From the NCBI RefSeq assembly GCF_001653135.1, contig NZ_BDDS01000002.1, positions 310,001 to 374,000 on the forward strand: 64,000 bases of DNA, read 5' to 3'. The stretch comes from Pseudoalteromonas neustonica. GTDB taxonomy: Bacteria > Pseudomonadota > Gammaproteobacteria > Enterobacterales > Alteromonadaceae. Position numbers and translations under genes: made by a program. Below are positions 27,158 to 34,919 of this stretch, in pieces; within the stretch, counting starts at the first letter, position 1; each line of letters starts with the position of its first letter. Under the pieces are notes generated by a model. That model was not told where the DNA came from, ran no database searches, and was given only the letters and a program-made list of their open reading frames with translations.

Positions 27158-28087
27158 ATGGATATGAAACCTGATGTTAGCGTTATAATCCCAAATTACA
27201 ATTGTATAGATTACTTAGCTAAATGTATCGATAGTATTGTTATGCAAAAAAACATATTAGTAGAGATTATTATTATCGACGACGGTTCAACAGATGGTAG
27301 CGTTGACTGGATAGAACATGAACAAAAAACTGTCCCTCAGATTGTACTGATCAAACAAAGCAGACAAGGAGTTGTTAATGCTAGAAACTTAGCAATTGAA
27401 AAAGCACAATCAGAATATATAGCTTTTTTGGATGCTGATGACTATTGGTGTGAGGATAAGTTATTTTCACAATTTAATTATATGAAAAAAAATATTGATT
27501 GTGTTCTCTCGTTTACAGATTACATGCACATAACAGAAGATGGCAAAGAGATTATTAAGTGCTTTGAGTATTGGCCTGAAGCTAATTTTTCTAAAAGTAA
27601 GTCTCTTATAAATGATTACAAAACCTTTGATGATGCGCTGAGTAAATTAATGTACGCAAACGTAGTCGGCACATCAACAGTCATGGTCCGTCGAAGCGCA
27701 ATTATAGAGGCTGGATGTTTTGATAATAAACTAACCAGCGCAAGTGATTTAGATTGCTGGTTAAAACTAGCGAATATTGGAAATGTTGCCTATTCACAAC
27801 AATGTGCTATGCATTACTTAATGAGAAGTAATTCAATCACGGCAAATAGACTTAACAGACTGACCGCGATGGTTGAAATTGTTAATCGTAATATCAAAAA
27901 CTTAAGTTTTTTAGAAAATGCTAAAGTTAAAGCTAGAATTAATGAATGTTATGGCGAGTTTTACAGAGAAGTCGGCAAGCGAGGCAAAGCATTAATGTGT
28001 TCTCAAAAAGCATTTTATTTATTTCCTCATAAACGAAATTTTAAACACCTACTTTATGATCTTAAAAGCCTTGTAGGAAATAAATAA
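27158..28087 (+). CDS. Family 2 glycosyltransferase
   Basis: 309 residues from the ATG at 27158, which is preceded by AGAGAG; an upstream ATG at 27098 has no visible ribosome site and another at 27164 is also possible. The GT-A core is complete: VSVIIPNYNCIDYLAKCID, IIIDDGSTDGS, NLAIEKAQSEYIAFLDADDYW with the DxD, and a C-terminal region with SASDLDCWLKLANIG. It is transcribed away from the main polysaccharide operon, and its stop overlaps the next start as TAATG, so it is coupled to a receiver-domain protein. It may add a branch sugar; specificity is unknown. Confidence 0.86.
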   Translation: MDMKPDVSVIIPNYNCIDYLAKCIDSIVMQKNILVEIIIIDDGSTDGSVDWIEHEQKTVPQIVLIKQSRQGVVNARNLAIEKAQSEYIAFLDADDYWCEDKLFSQFNYMKKNIDCVLSFTDYMHITEDGKEIIKCFEYWPEANFSKSKSLINDYKTFDDALSKLMYANVVGTSTVMVRRSAIIEAGCFDNKLTSASDLDCWLKLANIGNVAYSQQCAMHYLMRSNSITANRLNRLTAMVEIVNRNIKNLSFLENAKVKARINECYGEFYREVGKRGKALMCSQKAFYLFPHKRNFKHLLYDLKSLVGNK

Positions 28088-28473
28088 TGTCACATACTAT
28101 TGTGATAGTCGATGATGACGAAGCGATTTTACGAGCTTTAAATCGCTTACTCAAAGCAGACTTTATTCTTATTCTATTTACTAATCCTTTAGAGGCGATT
28201 AAGTATGCGAAAGAAAATGAAATAGATCTGGTTATTTCTGATTTGCTTATGCCAAATATTGATGGCTTGAATTTGCTAGAGCAGTTTAAACAGATCCAAC
28301 CTGACTGCTCACGAATGTTGCTCACAGGCTATGCAGATTTAGAAACATCTAAGTCTGCGATTAAACAAAACATTGCTCATTTGATAACATCCAAACCATG
28401 GGATAATTTTGAATTAGTGATGCTTATTAGGTTGTTAATTGAAAATAGTTGTTTACGCAAAAAAATGCTGTGA
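28087..28473 (+). CDS. Stand-alone receiver (REC) domain protein
   Basis: 128 residues forming one response-regulator receiver: acidic pocket IVDDDEAIL, phospho-acceptor Asp at about residue 54 (LVISDLLMPNIDG), Thr/Ser position LLTGYAD and Lys in SKPWDN. The KPWDN ending is typical of receivers attached to HD-GYP or similar outputs, but no output domain follows. It is translationally coupled (TAATG) to the glycosyltransferase before it. It could compete for phosphate in the local phosphorelay or act by protein contact; this is inferred. It ends 7 bases before a convergent gene. Confidence 0.9.
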   Translation: MSHTIVIVDDDEAILRALNRLLKADFILILFTNPLEAIKYAKENEIDLVISDLLMPNIDGLNLLEQFKQIQPDCSRMLLTGYADLETSKSAIKQNIAHLITSKPWDNFELVMLIRLLIENSCLRKKML

Positions 28474-28480
28474 ACATTAT

Positions 28481-29392
28481 CTACCTTTCTATCATTTTAA
28501 ATGTTAAAGAACGATGATCACTACCTTTTATTGTTGATAAATAGACCTCTCTAAGTTTAATGTTTTCACTTACAATACAGTGATCAATCGGTACCCCTGT
28601 AACTTCACTAAATAACTGACTAAAAGGAGACCAGCTAGAATAAATACCGTAGGCGTCAACGCATGTTTCACCGAGATCACTTGGAAAATAACGAGACCAG
28701 CTAACTGTATTTAAATCCCCTGTTATAAACCAACTACTATCAGTACTTGTAACAGCTGTAGTTAACACACGAAGTAACTGGTTTCGTTGCATCCAAAGCT
28801 TTTTTGAACGAGGTGAAGGTGGATGTAAAAAAAAGCCATACAGTACTTCGTCATTTTTTAAAAAACCTAACTTAATATAACCAAGCTTTCGATTTTCCTG
28901 TGTATTTAAATATCGAAATATAATTGGCAGTCTAGAAACAACCACAATACCAAACGGGGAACCTTCTACTGAGTCATACCCGTAGAGTGAAAATTGTTCA
29001 TTAAACTTAGTTAATTCACTACGATGTGTATCATTAAACTCTTGAAGAACTAAAATGTCCCATGTATTTTCTTCATAAAAATCTTGTAGCACAGTTTTAA
29101 TATGCTGATTATAGTAATGCAGGTTTATTAATTTAACCGTGATTTTATCTTCTTTTGTTATGTTAAATTTACTTTGAAATGGTGCATAGTGAGCTAACAG
29201 CAAAACAAAAGAAATACTTAATAAAACCATAGCCGTTTTTTTAATCTTCAAAAATAGCAGTAAACTAATTAAGACCAAGCAATAAATTAGCTGGCCTCTA
29301 AAAGAGGCTATTAAATCCAACACATAGTTATCTATTTTGTTAAAAGCCAAGAACAATACAAAAATATAAACCCCACCGAGAAATATTGCCAT
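28481..29392 (-). CDS. Membrane-anchored endonuclease/exonuclease/phosphatase-fold protein
   Basis: 303 residues from the ATG at 29392, which has AAAGGAGG just upstream; the frame extends 13 codons further without a ribosome site. Three hydrophobic segments (about 1-85) precede an EEP domain with LQEFNDTH (metal Glu), FITGDLNTVSWSR (Asp-x-Asn) and GSDHRSLTF (catalytic Asp-His). Such proteins act on phosphodiester or phosphoester substrates; with this topology the domain probably faces the periplasm. It converges on the receiver gene and has no evident operon partner. The substrate is unknown. Confidence 0.85.
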   Translation of the reverse strand: MAIFLGGVYIFVLFLAFNKIDNYVLDLIASFRGQLIYCLVLISLLLFLKIKKTAMVLLSISFVLLLAHYAPFQSKFNITKEDKITVKLINLHYYNQHIKTVLQDFYEENTWDILVLQEFNDTHRSELTKFNEQFSLYGYDSVEGSPFGIVVVSRLPIIFRYLNTQENRKLGYIKLGFLKNDEVLYGFFLHPPSPRSKKLWMQRNQLLRVLTTAVTSTDSSWFITGDLNTVSWSRYFPSDLGETCVDAYGIYSSWSPFSQLFSEVTGVPIDHCIVSENIKLREVYLSTIKGSDHRSLTFKMIER

Positions 29393-29484
29393 AACCCCTC
29401 CTTTGATAATTATTTTAGTAAAGATTATCAAAGGTGCTTATTATTATTTATTTAAAATCAAGTATGATGTGTTCTTATTTGTGT

Positions 29485-29515
29485 TACGAATAAGCCCAAT
29501 TTAAGCTTATTCGTA
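29485..29515. terminator. Hairpin, probable terminator after the thioesterase gene
   Basis: TACGAATAAGC and GCTTATTCGTA form a perfect 11-bp stem with a 9-base loop. A T-run follows on the plus strand but not clearly on the minus strand, which is the strand of the adjacent gene, so efficiency in that direction is uncertain. Confidence 0.5.
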
Positions 29516-29521
29516 TACTTT

Positions 29522-29959
29522 TTATTTATCGAAACCATAAATCATTTTGTCACATACAACAGGTGTCGGACGATGGTTATCATCAACAGCCACAAAGGTA
29601 AAACTTCCTGTAATTGCTGAGTGTTTGTTATCTTTATGCATAGTCTCTAAAAATATTTCAACATCGACTCTTAAGCTTGTATTACCAACGTGAACAACTT
29701 TTGATATTAGTTCAGCAAACGTTCCTGCAGGAATTGCTTCTTTAAAGTCGACTCGATCAGATGAAATAGTGACTAGTGGCTTTCGACAAAAACGAGTCGC
29801 TGCAATAAATGCGACTTCATCCATCCATGCTAATGCATCACCACCAAATAAAGTATTGTGGTGATTTGTCCGTCCAGGGAATACCGTTTTAGTAACAGAT
29901 GTTGTTGAATCAATAATTCGCTGTGCAATAATCTTTTCACGATTTACTTCAGTTGTCAT
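29522..29959 (-). CDS. Hotdog-fold acyl-CoA thioesterase
   Basis: 145 residues. VFPGRTNHHNTLFGGDALAWMDEVAFIAATRFC is the hallmark stretch (here at residues 22-54) of the YciA/cytosolic acyl-CoA hydrolase group, with Asn-x-x-x-GG-x-x-x-x-x-x-Asp containing the catalytic Asp. It would hydrolyse acyl-CoA thioesters in the cytoplasm, usually as a hexamer. It begins 5 bases after the M23 peptidase stop and so is probably the last gene of a three-gene operon with that gene and the PTPS-like gene. Confidence 0.9.
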   Translation of the reverse strand: MTTEVNREKIIAQRIIDSTTSVTKTVFPGRTNHHNTLFGGDALAWMDEVAFIAATRFCRKPLVTISSDRVDFKEAIPAGTFAELISKVVHVGNTSLRVDVEIFLETMHKDNKHSAITGSFTFVAVDDNHRPTPVVCDKMIYGFDK

Positions 29960-29964
29960 AGTTT

Positions 29965-30780
29965 CTACTTTTTGTTTGCTAATGTGTCTAACATCATAAG
30001 AGCTGGATCAAGGCGTTCGCCCTTCCAATTAAAACGCCAATCTAAATGCGGGCCAGTCACTCGTCCTGTAGCACCTATTTCAGCTATTTTTTCCCCACGG
30101 ATAATTTTATCACCTACTTTTACATCTAATTTACTCAAATGAATATAAGTTGATGTAACGCTATGCCCATGATCTAAAATTAAGGTCCCGCCAGAATAAT
30201 ACAAATCAACATCAGCAAAAACAACAGTACCGCTTACAGGCGCATACACTGGACTACCCGTTTTATTGGCAATATCTAAGCCAAAATGAGGCCTGCGGGG
30301 TTCTCCATTAAAGTAACGTTGACTACCATAAACACCCGAAATCCTCCCTTCGGCAGGTTTATAAACAGGATCTAAAAAGTAGGTTAGTTCTGAATCTACT
30401 TTTCGTGCATTACGAACAGCAACAGCTTCACGGCTGATACGTGCACTCACCTCTTTAGGTGGCGATACATATTTTTTAGCAACACCGGTGATTTTATCGA
30501 TATTATAATCACGCTTGGTGATCAATATAGGTTGCTCGTGTGCCTTGCTGTTGCTATCAACCCACGATAAAGTGTGCTTAAGCTGCGAATCACGGCCAAA
30601 GCCAAATGCAAAAAAACCCTCCTTTGTTACTTTTAATGGCTCACCATTAAACTTTATCAAAGTAGCGTCTTCAAGCTGCCCGGTGACTAAACCACCTTGC
30701 GTTAAATGGCCTTTTAATTCGACTGCTTGGCTAAAAAAGCTTAATGTTGATAATGCGCCTACTAAAATAAAATTACGCAT
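29965..30780 (-). CDS. M23-family metallopeptidase, periplasmic
   Basis: 271 residues from the ATG at 30780, chosen because it gives a proper signal peptide (MRNFILVGALSTLSFFSQA) and overlaps the upstream stop by 8 bases with AAGGG before it. The C-terminal M23 domain has HFGLDIANKTGSPVYAPVSG (His and Asp ligands) and YIHLSKL, but the final HxH motif reads GPHLDWRFNW, so the last His is replaced by Asp as in a known divergent subgroup. It may still cleave peptidoglycan cross-links or act in envelope remodelling. The N-terminal part is an unassigned beta-rich region. Confidence 0.87.
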   Translation of the reverse strand: MRNFILVGALSTLSFFSQAVELKGHLTQGGLVTGQLEDATLIKFNGEPLKVTKEGFFAFGFGRDSQLKHTLSWVDSNSKAHEQPILITKRDYNIDKITGVAKKYVSPPKEVSARISREAVAVRNARKVDSELTYFLDPVYKPAEGRISGVYGSQRYFNGEPRRPHFGLDIANKTGSPVYAPVSGTVVFADVDLYYSGGTLILDHGHSVTSTYIHLSKLDVKVGDKIIRGEKIAEIGATGRVTGPHLDWRFNWKGERLDPALMMLDTLANKK

Positions 30781-31630
30781 AACAAATTGACCCTTTAGCG
30801 ACACCTTCATATGCCGTAATCTTTACATCATTATCAGGGTGTACTAATTTAACTTGTTCAGCTAAGTAAGCTGCTATACATTCAACGGTTGTATCTACGG
30901 GTAAAATATCGCAACGAACCTTACTCAGTACCATTTCGAAATAACCTTGGGCAGCCGTATATGCAAAACATAAATCATCTTTTTTTGCAGTGATGTGAAT
31001 TAATTGCTCTGCTTTAATTTCATCTTCAGCGGTCGCTAAATAGATATCTTGCCATTTATCAGCCCATTGTTTTTGTAAACGAGGCATAGCCATACCATCT
31101 AATGCAATACCAATTTGTGACCGATGGCCATGAATAATACGCTGGCAATTCCCGTCATGCTTTTTAAGCCCATGACTGTAATGATAATAAAAGCTTTTAC
31201 TATGCTCAGGCTTTAGTTCAATCTCGATTTTGTCTATGTTACTAGGCAGTTGCGGCATAATTGTAGCGATTAAAAAGTCGATGACTGATTGTTCATTAAT
31301 AACAGGTGCATCGATCATACAAAATGCTTGATGCGGCGCACTCATCGCTAAGTGATGGCCGTCACCAAAAGTACAATCAAGTGTTCTATAGTCATCATAT
31401 GCGACTACTTCACCTTGAATAATTGACGGTATCGCTAGCTTATGATCAATACAATCATCAATAATACCTTTGATCTGTTTTTTAACTAAACCAAAATCGA
31501 GAACCATCGATTCTTCATTTAATTGACCGTGCAACGTTAAATCAACAATCCAGCTTTCGCCAACTGCGCCTCGTTTATTACACAGATAAGAAAAATCAAT
31601 TACTGTAAGTGCGTTAACAAAAAGGATCAT
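30773..31630 (-). CDS. Two-domain 6-pyruvoyl-tetrahydropterin synthase/QueD-like protein
   Basis: 285 residues, about twice the length of QueD. The N-terminal half (CNKRGAVGESWIVDLTL, LDFGLVKKQIKGIID, DHKL) and the C-terminal half (YHYSHGLKKHDGNCQRIIHGH) each resemble a PTPS domain; the metal histidines of the second half look intact as SHGL and HGH. Single-domain relatives make 6-carboxytetrahydropterin for queuosine or pterin cofactors. Whether this long form keeps that reaction is not known. It is followed by the M23 peptidase gene with an 8-base overlap. Confidence 0.8.
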   Translation of the reverse strand: MILFVNALTVIDFSYLCNKRGAVGESWIVDLTLHGQLNEESMVLDFGLVKKQIKGIIDDCIDHKLAIPSIIQGEVVAYDDYRTLDCTFGDGHHLAMSAPHQAFCMIDAPVINEQSVIDFLIATIMPQLPSNIDKIEIELKPEHSKSFYYHYSHGLKKHDGNCQRIIHGHRSQIGIALDGMAMPRLQKQWADKWQDIYLATAEDEIKAEQLIHITAKKDDLCFAYTAAQGYFEMVLSKVRCDILPVDTTVECIAAYLAEQVKLVHPDNDVKITAYEGVAKGSICYA

Positions 31631-31982
31631 AAACTTCCTTTATACTGGTTAAAAAATCAGGCTAATTATACCCAAACCACCTCAAGAAGCGAGTTTAGGT
31701 TTGAATTAAAAGCCATTTAACTAACGCATTAATGAAAATAAGACGTAATTAGATATATGCAACATTAAGTTTAAGCATATCCTTAATTTTTCGTCTATTT
31801 TTTTGAAGTCTTGATGACAGAATTTGATAAAAATTCTTTTATTTTAAACGTGAAATTAACATGTTATTTATCTTTTTAGATTGATTTACGTGCTAATCAA
31901 CTATTTTTTAACTGCTCAGAGTTGTTTAGCGTACAAGTGTACGCTAAAGTACTCTGCAATTTCTAAGCGACGAAAAAGTGTT
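31631..31982. other. Intergenic region between the PTPS-like gene and fabA
   Basis: About 350 bases between divergent genes. It holds the FabR-type palindrome at 31926-31947 and, upstream of it, an imperfectly placed inverted repeat TTGATT-N8-AATCAA (31881-31900). The remainder is AT-rich and shows no gene. Confidence 0.7.
31926..31947. promoter_or_regulatory. FabR-type operator upstream of fabA
   Basis: TTAGCGTACA-AG-TGTACGCTAA is a perfect 10-bp inverted repeat 35 bases before the fabA ATG. It matches the FabR box found before fabA and fabB in enterobacteria, where the repressor balances unsaturated fatty-acid synthesis. fabR itself is not in the window. Confidence 0.82.
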
Positions 31983-32498
31983 ATGGAACCTAAAAATAGC
32001 TATACAAAAGAAGATTTGATCCTATGTGGTCAAGGCGATATGTTTGGTGAAGGCAATTGCCGCTTGCCAAGTGATAACATGTTAATGATGGATCGCATCA
32101 TTTCGATCACTGATGATGGTGGTGAACACGGTAAAGGTGAAATAGTTGCAGAGCTAGATATCAACCCTGACTTATGGTTTTTTGATTGCCATTTTAAAGG
32201 TGACCCTGTAATGCCTGGCTGCCTTGGTTTAGATGCGATGTGGCAATTAGTTGGCTTTTTCCTTGGTTGGTCAGGTGGTCCTGGTCTTGGTCGTGCTTTA
32301 GGTGTAGGTGAAGTTAAATTTACTGGCCAAGTGTTACCTACCGCTAAAAAAGTTACCTATCGTTTAACGATGAAGCGCGTAATTAAACGACGTTTATTCA
32401 TGGGAATGGCTGACGGCACCGTTGAAGTTGATGGCCGTGTAATCTATGAAGCAAAAGATCTTAAAGTAGGCCTTTTTCAAGATACTAGCGCGTTTTAA
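31983..32498 (+). CDS. fabA: 3-hydroxydecanoyl-ACP dehydratase/isomerase
   Basis: 171 residues from the ATG at 31983, exactly the usual FabA length; the longer frame upstream crosses the operator and is not coding. The catalytic pair falls at the E. coli numbers: His70 in [15 protein letters not shown] and Asp84 in LGLDAMW. It dehydrates 3-hydroxydecanoyl-ACP and isomerises the product, the branch point to unsaturated fatty acids. A FabR-type palindrome precedes it and a strong terminator follows 18 bases after the stop, so it is monocistronic. Confidence 0.98.
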   Translation: MEPKNSYTKEDLILCGQGDMFGEGNCRLPSDNMLMMDRIISITDDGGEHGKGEIVAELDINPDLWFFDCHFKGDPVMPGCLGLDAMWQLVGFFLGWSGGPGLGRALGVGEVKFTGQVLPTAKKVTYRLTMKRVIKRRLFMGMADGTVEVDGRVIYEAKDLKVGLFQDTSAF

Positions 32499-32515
32499 TT
32501 TTAAAACATTGCTGC

Positions 32516-32548
32516 AAAAACGCCTCGCTATTTTAGCGAGGCGTTTTT
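32516..32548. terminator. Bidirectional rho-independent terminator between fabA and rmf
   Basis: AAAAACGCCTCGCTA and TAGCGAGGCGTTTTT form a perfect 15-bp stem with a 3-base loop, with A and T runs built in. It can end fabA transcription from the left and rmf from the right. Confidence 0.93.
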
Positions 32549-32568
32549 GCTTAAATTTGATCTAACCT

Positions 32569-32739
32569 TTAGGTCTTATACAAGTTACGACTATCTATCG
32601 CCTCACGCCAACCACCTAACCATTCTGATTTAGGATCTATTTGTTGATAAGGGCAAAGGTCTTTTGAACGACCCGCTAAGCCTGCTTTAAAGCCTTGAGA
32701 ATGAGCTCTTTCTAACCGATCTCTTTTCTGTCTCTTCAT
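32569..32739 (-). CDS. rmf: Ribosome modulation factor
   Basis: 56 residues, too short for most gene finders but clear on translation: MKRQKRDRLERAHSQGFKAG, then AGRSKDLCPYQQ and SEWLGGWREAI, which matches the conserved Rmf core. Rmf binds 70S ribosomes in stationary phase and drives formation of 100S dimers. GAGG lies 9 bases before the ATG. It faces fabA across a shared terminator, the arrangement seen in many gammaproteobacteria. Confidence 0.95.
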   Translation of the reverse strand: MKRQKRDRLERAHSQGFKAGLAGRSKDLCPYQQIDPKSEWLGGWREAIDSRNLYKT

Positions 32740-33179
32740 AGGTAAATCCTCACCTTTTATATTTATATATTTGTAGCGTTTATGACATCTACATTTAATG
32801 AATAGTTAATAAAACTGTTAAATTCAAATCACAAATGCAATTAAATAAATTGACATTAACTAAGCTGCTGATGCAAAAATGAATTAACATTTTAAAAAGC
32901 AATATGGTCATACCACTGACTCAGCGATTTATATTCATACAAAGTTTACGGCAATCTAATCAATCAGAGGTACTCATCTGCTTTAATTATGACCAGTCAA
33001 TATCTCTGATAGTTCCTAAAATAAATGTAATTATGACAATTTTATTTCAACTATTTAAATCTAAAGAAGTTCTTATATTTCTTACTTTATCGAAAAAAAC
33101 ATAATCAATAAGTTAACAATCGCAATATTTTTACGAATAAAATTATTACTTGCACATATAAATACGATCGGTCTAATAT
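32740..33179. other. Intergenic region between rmf and acuR
   Basis: 440 AT-rich bases between divergent genes. It must hold the rmf promoter near its left end and the acuR promoter at its right end, where the operator-like GATCGGTCTA occurs. A 66-codon frame at 32904-33104 has no ribosome site or recognisable product. I see nothing else. Confidence 0.6.
33163..33175. promoter_or_regulatory. AcuR operator-like site, copy 1
   Basis: TACGATCGGTCTA ends 4 bases before the acuR ATG. The 10-base core GATCGGTCTA recurs before acuI (33851-33860), as expected for a TetR-type repressor controlling itself and the adjacent reductase. Confidence 0.6.
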
Positions 33180-33821
33180 ATGTATATGATAAAAAATACC
33201 GAACAGCAACCGCGACGTGGTCGCCCACCAAAAGCTAATCGCAGTAATGCCGACACAAAAGCATTATTGATTTCAGCAGGCGTGGAAACTCTCACTGAAT
33301 TTGGCTTTAGTGCAACAGGGCTCGATACAATTTTAAAGAAAGTAGGTGTGCCTAAAGGATCGTTTTACCATTATTTTAGCAGTAAAGAAGCTTATGGACT
33401 GGAGGTTGTTGATGCTTATAATAGCTACTTTATAGCCAAACTTAATCGCTACTTATCGCAAAGTGATGCACCTTATTTAGAGCGCATTGTTAATTTCACA
33501 CAAAGTGCTGCACGTTCGATGCATAAATACGATTATAATCGAGGTTGCTTAATTGGTAACCTAAATCAAGAGTTAAACCATTTAAATAATGAATTTAACA
33601 CTAAACTAGTACAGTGCTACGAATCATGGCAAAGCCTTATACAGGTTTGTTTAGATCAAGCCCAGCAAGATAATGTCATTTCAAGCACTGTTAATACCCA
33701 CCAAATGAGTGAGTATTTTTGGATAGGCTGGGAAGGTGCAGTAATGCGTGCAAAACTAACCAAAACCCCCTACCCACTAACGCTCTACACAGAAATGTTT
33801 TTACGCGCATTGCTTAGGTAA
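33180..33821 (+). CDS. acuR: TetR-family repressor, AcuR-like
   Basis: 213 residues. A basic N-terminus (RRGRPPKANR) leads into a TetR helix-turn-helix: TLTEFGFSATGLDTILKKVG, then PKGSFYHYFSSKEAYG. The C-terminal part resembles the AcuR/NemR-like group (CLIGNLNQEL). AcuR represses acrylate and DMSP catabolism genes including acuI, which follows 51 bases downstream. The near-identical operator core before both genes supports this pairing. An alternative ATG lies two codons downstream. It could instead sense another electrophile; the pairing with acuI is the main argument. Confidence 0.8.
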   Translation: MYMIKNTEQQPRRGRPPKANRSNADTKALLISAGVETLTEFGFSATGLDTILKKVGVPKGSFYHYFSSKEAYGLEVVDAYNSYFIAKLNRYLSQSDAPYLERIVNFTQSAARSMHKYDYNRGCLIGNLNQELNHLNNEFNTKLVQCYESWQSLIQVCLDQAQQDNVISSTVNTHQMSEYFWIGWEGAVMRAKLTKTPYPLTLYTEMFLRALLR

Positions 33822-33846
33822 TTGCGCATTTTATTTCCCAATTAAA

Positions 33847-33860
33847 AGACGATCGGTCTA
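33847..33860. promoter_or_regulatory. AcuR operator-like site, copy 2
   Basis: AGACGATCGGTCTA is an imperfect dyad (AGAC and GTCT arms) 12 bases before the acuI ATG, immediately upstream of the AAGGA ribosome site. It shares its 10-base core with the site before acuR. Confidence 0.62.
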
Positions 33861-33872
33861 AAAGGATTCAAC

Positions 33873-34865
33873 ATGAAAAATGAATTTAAAGCCATTGTTA
33901 TTAATAACATTGATAATACCTATACAGCCGCGTTGCAAACAATAACAACAGATCTATTACCCAACAATAATATTGAGTTAGACGTACTTTTTAGTACCCT
34001 TAACTACAAAGATGGCTTAGCCATTACAGGAAAAGGCCCTGTTGTACGTACTTTTCCAATGATCCCCGGGATTGATTTAGTAGGTAAAATCACCAAAACT
34101 ACGTCTAATGAATTCCAAAACGGTCAACTCGTTTTGCTCAACGGTTTTGGTGTGGGTGAGAAACACTGGGGTGGACTTGCACAGAAAGCATCGTTAAACT
34201 CAGAGTGGCTTATTCCACTCCCCGTAAAATTATCACCTAAACAAGCGATGCAGATAGGTACAGCAGGATACACTGCTATGCTCAGTATTATAGCACTTGA
34301 AAAACAAGGCATAACACCTGACTCTGGTGATGTACTCGTCACAGGTGCAAACGGTGGCGTAGGAAGCTTTGCCGTGTATCTATTAAACCTATTAGGATAC
34401 AGCGTAGTTGCTGCGACTGGGCGCCTTGAACAAACAGATTACTTAAAACAACTTGGAGCAAAACAAGTAATTCATCGTGATGAATTATCAACTCCAGGTA
34501 AGGCGTTAGCTAAAGAACGATTTGCCGCGGCTATTGACTCTGTTGGCAGCCACACACTTGCTAATATTTGTGCATCATTAAAATATGGCGGCGTTGTGAC
34601 AGCGTGTGGTTTGGCACAAGGTATGGATTTACCTGCGTCCGTAGCCCCATTTATTTTGCGCGGGATTTCATTAATGGGTATTGACAGTGTTATGCGCCCA
34701 AAACCTGACAGAGTAGAAGCATGGCAACGTTTAGCTGAGCTTGTAGAAAGTAGCTACTTAGATAAAATATCGACCGAAATTAGCCTACCTGATGTCATTG
34801 AAGCAGCTAATAACTTAATGGCAGGAACAATACGAGGTCGAGTTGTAGTTAATTGCCAAGCCTAA
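33873..34865 (+). CDS. acuI: Acrylyl-CoA reductase-type quinone oxidoreductase (AcuI/YhdH)
   Basis: 330 residues, medium-chain dehydrogenase/reductase family without the zinc site. The N-terminal substrate domain contains LNYKDGLAITGKGPVVRTFPMIPGIDLVG and the Rossmann part DVLVTGANGGVGSFAVYLL with AATGR for NADPH. This is the AcuI/YhdH group, which reduces toxic acryloyl-CoA to propionyl-CoA. It is preceded by an AcuR-like repressor gene and operator, so it may detoxify acrylate from DMSP breakdown. No DMSP lyase is present in the window. Confidence 0.88.
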   Translation: MKNEFKAIVINNIDNTYTAALQTITTDLLPNNNIELDVLFSTLNYKDGLAITGKGPVVRTFPMIPGIDLVGKITKTTSNEFQNGQLVLLNGFGVGEKHWGGLAQKASLNSEWLIPLPVKLSPKQAMQIGTAGYTAMLSIIALEKQGITPDSGDVLVTGANGGVGSFAVYLLNLLGYSVVAATGRLEQTDYLKQLGAKQVIHRDELSTPGKALAKERFAAAIDSVGSHTLANICASLKYGGVVTACGLAQGMDLPASVAPFILRGISLMGIDSVMRPKPDRVEAWQRLAELVESSYLDKISTEISLPDVIEAANNLMAGTIRGRVVVNCQA

Positions 34866-34872
34866 CACTAAC

Positions 34873-34900
34873 AAGCCGCAATACGATAATCGCGGCTTTT
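34873..34900 (+). terminator. Rho-independent terminator after acuI
   Basis: AAGCCGC and GCGGCTT form a 7-bp G+C-rich stem with a 12-base loop, followed by a short T-run, starting 8 bases after the acuI stop. Confidence 0.75.
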
Positions 34901-34919
34901 ATAAATTAGCTCAACGTGT

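Noticed and set aside
32904..33104. 66-codon frame between rmf and acuR
   Set aside because: No ribosome site, no recognisable motif, AT-rich spacer composition.
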